In this document: piece by piece, positions 61,201 through 64,000 of the stretch
Numbering within the stretch: position 1 is the first letter of the stretch
Layout of the letters: every line of letters starts with the position of its first letter
NCBI GenBank assembly: GCA_051208045.1
Contig: JBPJFY010000001.1
Span: 1 to 64,000, forward strand
Direction of reading: 5' to 3'
DNA: 64,000 bases
From: LZORAL124-50-18 sp051208045
Lineage (GTDB): Bacteria; Pseudomonadota; Gammaproteobacteria; Pseudomonadales; Oleiphilaceae
Notes under the pieces: model-generated
The model's database searches: none
Told to the model about the DNA's origin: nothing
What the model saw: the letters and a program-made list of their open reading frames with translations, nothing else
Made by a program: the position numbers and the translations under genes

Positions 61201-62031
61201 ATTGCGACCTTTGGCAGTGCTACGACAAACAACGCTAACAGCCTGATTCAGTCCGATGTGGGTCTTACCGGGCTGAGAGCCATCGACAGTCAACACAGTG
61301 TTTTCATGCTGAGTTCACTCAGCCCTGCGATAGATGCAGGCAATAGTGCCTCTTGTGAGAAAACACAGATGAATGGAACACCTCGCCCCATTGATGGCAA
61401 CAACGACGGCATGGCGCAATGCGACATGGGAGCCCACGAGTTCGATATCATGCAATCCGAAGATCCCGCCGAGCTTGCCTTGGTGCGCACCATTCAGGAG
61501 CAATACGTTGCCTTCTATGGCCGCCCCGGCGATGCTGCCGGACTGCGCTACTGGGTTGGTCAACTGGTGCAGGCGGGTGGCAGCCTGAGCGCAATCCAGA
61601 ACGCCTTTGGTAATTCTGACGAGTTTCGTGACCTGATTGTACCCGGCGATGCGACGACCGTTGCCGAGCTGACGTTGGAGCAAAAATCCGAGTTGGTCAA
61701 CAAGCTGTATGTGAATATGTTTGGCCGTGATGTGGAGGGCGTGTTCGACGACCCGACCACGGGTCTCGGTTATTGGACATCGGTTCTCGACTCCGGTGAA
61801 GCTTCATTAATTGATGTGGCGACTCGAATTGCCGATGGTGCTCAAGGAGACGATGTAGTGATAAAGCAGAACCGCCAAACTCTCTCTCAAAGAATCAGTC
61901 AATACTATAGCGACAAGGGGCTTGAGTATACGACAGAAACCATTGTTCACTTAAGGGCGTTTGTCTACAGTTCCATTCAGTCAGCAGAGGATAACCCGCA
62001 AGCTATCGATCTTTCTGCTCTGGGACGTTGA
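58255..62031 (+). CDS. secreted multidomain protein with matrixin-like peptidase site and DUF4214
   Basis: A 1258-residue protein with a signal peptide (about 1-30, ending LANA-LTY). After a beta-rich N-terminal region comes a metzincin zinc site, H369-E-V-G-H-T-L-G-F-A-H379, with a Met-turn at M387 spaced as in matrixins. A Gly/Asn-rich linker (about 419-444) follows, then Ig- or cadherin-like beta repeats (about 450-760). A right-handed beta-helix-like region with many SGGAIxN motifs (about 780-1060) ends in the PAIDAGN and MGAHEF motifs. DUF4214 follows (about 1070-1190, with FYGRPGDAAGLRYW). It is probably secreted or surface-bound; DUF4214 is often found in large exported proteins. Substrate unknown. 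It lies alone between inverted repeats. Confidence 0.85.
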   Translation: MTKALFRLDRSTFAYATGLILICFSSLANALTYKQMKDEDLLSQTEVIVHGQVLSAAPIYDGEVVVATDYGIRVIDAIKGETQEVISVAIPGTRLPAEQFVEVHGAPHYEESDEVLLFLAAKEGGYRLQQFALGAFEIKSFAGKMYAIRDINGTDIEHGGHGYQAHAQSFAPYLGHNASGYHEPSKVRDFNKFSAFLKQPGTKRVFGHVASAAQGVVQSGYFVQDKAILDGLQGVKAANYALLGGRWANGGSYSFQHYNGASYASLITSAASIWSVSGTGISVGASGATSDSSGEVKSDNRILFGDPNNSIGGSYDCSQGGILATAQSHITGQHSHRGTNFWSYGGSIVVVQDGFECTTSGTLSETIAHEVGHTLGFAHSSNSSSLMHASAVTGTVLGCTDRQGAQYLYSTGEIDECTGGGGNGGGGGNGGGGGNGGGGGNGGGETDWGSIVITANQSYAGTVGDEIAIEVKADQTIFGGTVVDLTISSSDDAIISASEISHTDNKHLTVGEVTHTLSFTPKTSGVLQLSVVATAGNQVETKDIVVVVSSANNAPTISTVSNVEISASDTSTVTFSVSDESPDALTITATSSNTSVVANNSLIITGSGTERALAFAGLNAGTTTITLQASDGTLQASQTFTVTVVNGNTSPVISSIADAAVLMNAAFVQTFSVSDAETAASSLSLSATSSNTALVPNSSINLSGTGSSRTIQVQPVSDQSGTTVITVRVSDGDATSTESFRLTVLADILVSSDNSLQSVIAMQPEGGVVSFDASLKGQTITLSAPISITKSLTINGDLDNDGFADVTLSGAGLDIQADATISGIQFTGMTDSVRVDNNATVSLMNSILSTNTGDQGAALEVLSGTVSVSDTMFSNNSATGSGGAIYNQGTLLLERVSLINNASTTGGAGAIYNRGGTVAATNTTIGNNTAKASGGAISNTLGGEILLNNVTIAGNTSAAATGQAINNIAGSITLTNSLVEGDIATFGSATTNNANSLIQSDVGLTGLRAIDSQHSVFMLSSLSPAIDAGNSASCEKTQMNGTPRPIDGNNDGMAQCDMGAHEFDIMQSEDPAELALVRTIQEQYVAFYGRPGDAAGLRYWVGQLVQAGGSLSAIQNAFGNSDEFRDLIVPGDATTVAELTLEQKSELVNKLYVNMFGRDVEGVFDDPTTGLGYWTSVLDSGEASLIDVATRIADGAQGDDVVIKQNRQTLSQRISQYYSDKGLEYTTETIVHLRAFVYSSIQSAEDNPQAIDLSALGR
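59509..59586 (+). repeat. 18-bp tandem repeat encoding a Gly/Asn linker
   Basis: A unit GGCGGCGGTGGTGGCAAT (GGGGGN) occurs three times in full, preceded by a 15-base copy and followed by a 9-base part. It forms a flexible hinge after the peptidase domain. Such repeats are prone to copy-number change, which would alter linker length in frame. Confidence 0.92.
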
Positions 62032-62045
62032 TTCTCACTCGTTTA

Positions 62046-62080
62046 GAGCAGGCATAATGCATGATAGATCATACCTGCTC
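62046..62080 (+). terminator. hairpin downstream of the exoprotein gene
   Basis: GAGCAGG (62046-62052) and CCTGCTC (62074-62080) form a 7-bp stem with partial extension inside. No T run follows, so it is at best a factor-dependent or processing site. It lies between convergent genes. Confidence 0.4.
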
Positions 62081-62175
62081 GTCGGTAATTGGCGTATCCA
62101 AAATTAATATGATGAAGCCGTTAAATACCAGCAAAAAATAAGTACCAGAGTTTGAAGTTTTTCATTTTGCTGCCG

Positions 62176-62823
62176 TTATGTTTTGCAGCTCTTGGAAAAA
62201 TGATTCATTTTCGAATGATGGCCAAGATAGGTAACTTTGCAGGCCCTTCCTAGACTATCTTCAAATCGAATAGAGTCACCAGATTTCAGGCGTTCAGATT
62301 GATCCCTGCGAACACCTGATAGCCTAACTTGGAGTCCACTTGTATAGTACAAATCAACACCTAAAGACACCTGCTCATCAATTTTAATGCCTCCACGATC
62401 CGGCAATCGAAAATCGGATCCTCCATCAATGCCCTGTTTTTCTTGAAGCATTTCGCGCAAGCGAAGATTTTCCTTCTTGATGGCTTCCAACGACATCTGC
62501 AGGGCTAAACTTTGAGCAGCACTTTCTTGAATGGTATTTGTAATATCATTAACCAGCTCCTTTGCTTCTTTTTCTTTAAGGCTACGACTCAACTTTTCCA
62601 GCGAGCCCTCAATTTTGTCAAAATTCTTCTTTTGATGAATTAAAATATCTTTGGTTTCGTCTTCGAAATAGGATGGGAAGGTAGCTGCTAGTATTTTTTC
62701 AGCCAATTTATCTCCCATTACACCTCCAAATGTGCCTATAACGAGAATAATTAGCCCAATAAACCAATGCTTCCTTAGAGCTGCGAAGAAGGCATTAATT
62801 CTTACTACTCGTTCTTTCATCAT
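62176..62823 (-). CDS. unrecognised single-pass membrane protein with coiled coil
   Basis: A 215-residue protein I do not recognise. A basic N-terminus (MMKERVVR) and one transmembrane helix (about 19-36) are followed by a long helical, Lys/Glu-rich segment (about 60-130) with coiled-coil character. The last third is beta-rich (VSLGVDLYYTSGLQVRLSGV) and ends with KSCKT. AAGGA lies upstream of the start on the minus strand. The base composition is AT-rich compared with the core genes. It converges on the exoprotein gene inside the inverted repeats. Confidence 0.6.
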   Translation of the reverse strand: MMKERVVRINAFFAALRKHWFIGLIILVIGTFGGVMGDKLAEKILAATFPSYFEDETKDILIHQKKNFDKIEGSLEKLSRSLKEKEAKELVNDITNTIQESAAQSLALQMSLEAIKKENLRLREMLQEKQGIDGGSDFRLPDRGGIKIDEQVSLGVDLYYTSGLQVRLSGVRRDQSERLKSGDSIRFEDSLGRACKVTYLGHHSKMNHFSKSCKT

Positions 62824-63035
62824 GAATCAAACGTCCTTGAATGAAGGTTGTATCCAAGAATTCTTCAAACACGTAACCAGATTAGACCAACACGTTGTCA
62901 AATTCTATTGCCCTGAAGAGTTGGAAAAAGCGGGGTAGGTTAACTGAGGTTGAGTGTGCCAAAGATCCTCTAGCAATGGACTCAATCGCAAGAATATCTC
63001 TCTCCTTGATGTTTACAATTCAGAGTTTCAGCTAA
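62822..63035 (+). pseudogene. possible degraded coding fragment
   Basis: An open frame from an ATG at 62822 (38 codons, containing EFFKHVTRLDQHVVKFYCPE) ends at a stop near 62936. One base on, another frame continues with RLTEVECAKDPLAMDSIAR to a stop at 63033-63035. Together they read like one coding sequence broken by a +1 shift. It lies between the membrane protein gene and the second inverted repeat. I recognise no family, so this is weak. Confidence 0.25.
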
Positions 63036-63259
63036 CTGCTGAGAACCAGACGTATCCATGGACGCCTTAAAAAGGCTGCGATGCGAAAACTTCGGACTCA
63101 TCTTCAAACAAAGCTAACCCCTTCAACAGATACCACCAGAGAGCTGGCGAGAGTCTGTTGCTTGTGGATAGCGGAATAGCTGGCGCGAGTTAACAACTAT
63201 TGCTCAGTAGACTACTGTATTAATTGCTTAACATTTTTATTACTCGCGCACACCGTCGC
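62824..63259 (+). other. 436-base AT-rich intergenic region
   Basis: Contains a possible degraded coding fragment and inverted-repeat copy 2. The remainder, 63177-63259, is AT-rich with no signal that I can name. Confidence 0.6.
63074..63176 (+). repeat. 103-bp inverted repeat, copy 2
   Basis: Matches the minus strand of 57923-58025 with six mismatches and no gaps. In the frame starting RKLRTHLQTKLTP all six differences change the amino acid, so that frame gives no evidence of protein-level constraint. A stop follows directly at its 3' end. Confidence 0.9.
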
Positions 63260-64000
63260 CTACATCAACCATTCATCGTCCGTCAGGTTGGTGAGGTTGT
63301 CTTTGCCATTCAGCAACATCGTTTCATGGGCGTCTGCCCGTGGCAGCAGGCGTTCAAAATAAAACCGCGCAGTCTTCAGCTTTCCGGTGACGCAGGCGGG
63401 GGCCAGTGTGTCCGCGTGGGTCAGCGCATCCCGGGCCATTTTCAGCCAGCAATAGCCGAGACACAGGTAACCGGAATAGTGCAGAAAGTCGACGGATGCC
63501 GCGCCAACCTCGTCATGATCGCGCAGTGCTTTTACCCCGATCTGTTGTGCTGTCCGTCCCCATCGTTCGGCGTAGGGAAAGAGTTGTTCGGCCAGATCAC
63601 GGAGTCGTTTGTCTGCAGGATCACCATTGAGGATGTCTTTGCAGAGCACATGGATTTTTCGAGTCATCAACCGCAGTGCGTGTCCCTGATCTGCCAACAC
63701 TTTTCTGCCCAGCAAGTCGAGTGCCTGAATGCCGGTGGTGCCCTCGTACAAGGTGGAAATGCGACCATCCCGGTAGATTTGTTCAACGCCGGATTCGCAG
63801 ATATAGCCATGCCCACCGAGGACTTGAATCGCGTGACTCGCAGACTCCAGGCCGGTTTCGGTCAAAAATGCCTTCGCAATCGGTGTCAGGAAACCGAGCA
63901 GGTTGGCAGCGTCTGGCGAATTATCGTTCTGAGCGCGCACCTCAGCCAACAGGGTGTGGCACAGATAAGTGAGGGCGCGTCCGCCTTCGGCAAAGGCTTT
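63260..64000 (-). CDS. acyl-CoA dehydrogenase, C-terminal part (runs off the window)
   Basis: The last 246 residues of an acyl-CoA dehydrogenase of the long class with an extra C-terminal domain; the frame is open to the window edge at 64000. AIQVLGGHGYICESGVEQIYRDGRISTLYEGTTGIQALDL holds the conserved FAD/substrate region (split at GYI), including the RDGRIxxLYEGT signature. The C-terminal extension (from about KVLADQGHALRLM) is helical, as in broad-specificity FadE-like enzymes of Pseudomonas. It would oxidise fatty acyl-CoA in beta-oxidation. It marks the return to core-type DNA. Confidence 0.9.
   Translation of the reverse strand, partial: KAFAEGGRALTYLCHTLLAEVRAQNDNSPDAANLLGFLTPIAKAFLTETGLESASHAIQVLGGHGYICESGVEQIYRDGRISTLYEGTTGIQALDLLGRKVLADQGHALRLMTRKIHVLCKDILNGDPADKRLRDLAEQLFPYAERWGRTAQQIGVKALRDHDEVGAASVDFLHYSGYLCLGYCWLKMARDALTHADTLAPACVTGKLKTARFYFERLLPRADAHETMLLNGKDNLTNLTDDEWLM

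Noticed and set aside
1..64000. CRISPR arrays, tRNA genes and complete insertion sequences
   Set aside because: I saw no regularly spaced repeats with unique spacers, no tRNA-like cloverleaf with a CCA end, and no transposase reading frame.

Overview
The window is a contiguous stretch of a gammaproteobacterial chromosome. The order rplM-rpsI-petABC-sspAB, diaA-yraN-lpoA / rsmI-rnpB, then the full dcw cluster mraZ to ftsZ, lpxC, dciA, M23 peptidase, secA, argJ, Nudix closely matches what I recall of the Pseudomonas aeruginosa core chromosome. A holD-rimI pair, a PVWY-type cytochrome b, a meso-diaminopimelate type MurE, sodium-type PomAB stator genes and a secreted DUF4214 protein suggest a Pseudomonas-, Cellvibrio- or Saccharophagus-like, probably marine, bacterium. 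I cannot name the genus from sequence alone.

Layout. 1-120: 3' end of a 5S rRNA gene and the rrn terminator. 243-5597: leuA, a long HolD-like protein, rimI, prfC and tatD. 5598-10703: the L13/S9 operon with a structured leader, the cytochrome bc1 operon petABC, and sspAB. 10702-14577: diaA, yraN and lpoA on the minus strand, divergent from rsmI. 14594-14975: RNase P RNA with its own promoter. 15050-20287: a three-gene signalling module (periplasmic binding protein, 1139-residue hybrid kinase, response-regulator diguanylate cyclase) lying where I expect rnpB to adjoin mraZ. 20584-37836: promoter, MraZ operator array and a tightly packed 15-gene division and cell-wall cluster, many genes overlapping by 4-8 bases. 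37911-47333: lpxC, dciA (minus), an M23 peptidase, secA, argJ, a Nudix/ThiE fusion, moaC and moaA. 47363-49541: a LysE-family exporter divergent from a MocR-type regulator. 49591-53550: ribA facing xseB-ispA-dxs. 53804-56199: pomA, pomB and an atypical PilZ protein.

From 56229 to about 63250 the character changes to accessory DNA: a hipBA-type module with twin palindromic operators, long AT-rich non-coding stretches, a 1258-residue secreted multidomain protein with a matrixin-like zinc site, an unrecognised coiled-coil membrane protein, and a pair of 103-bp inverted repeats (97 of 103 positions identical) about 5.05 kb apart that flank the last two genes. The window ends inside an acyl-CoA dehydrogenase gene on the minus strand.

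The most interesting items are the inverted-repeat-flanked exoprotein segment, the signalling module between rnpB and the dcw promoter, the 10-bp periodic MraZ array, the rplM leader with a 12-bp closing helix, and the HipA homologue whose glycine loop has Gly at the position I align with the autophosphorylated Ser. I found no CRISPR array, tRNA gene or complete insertion sequence.
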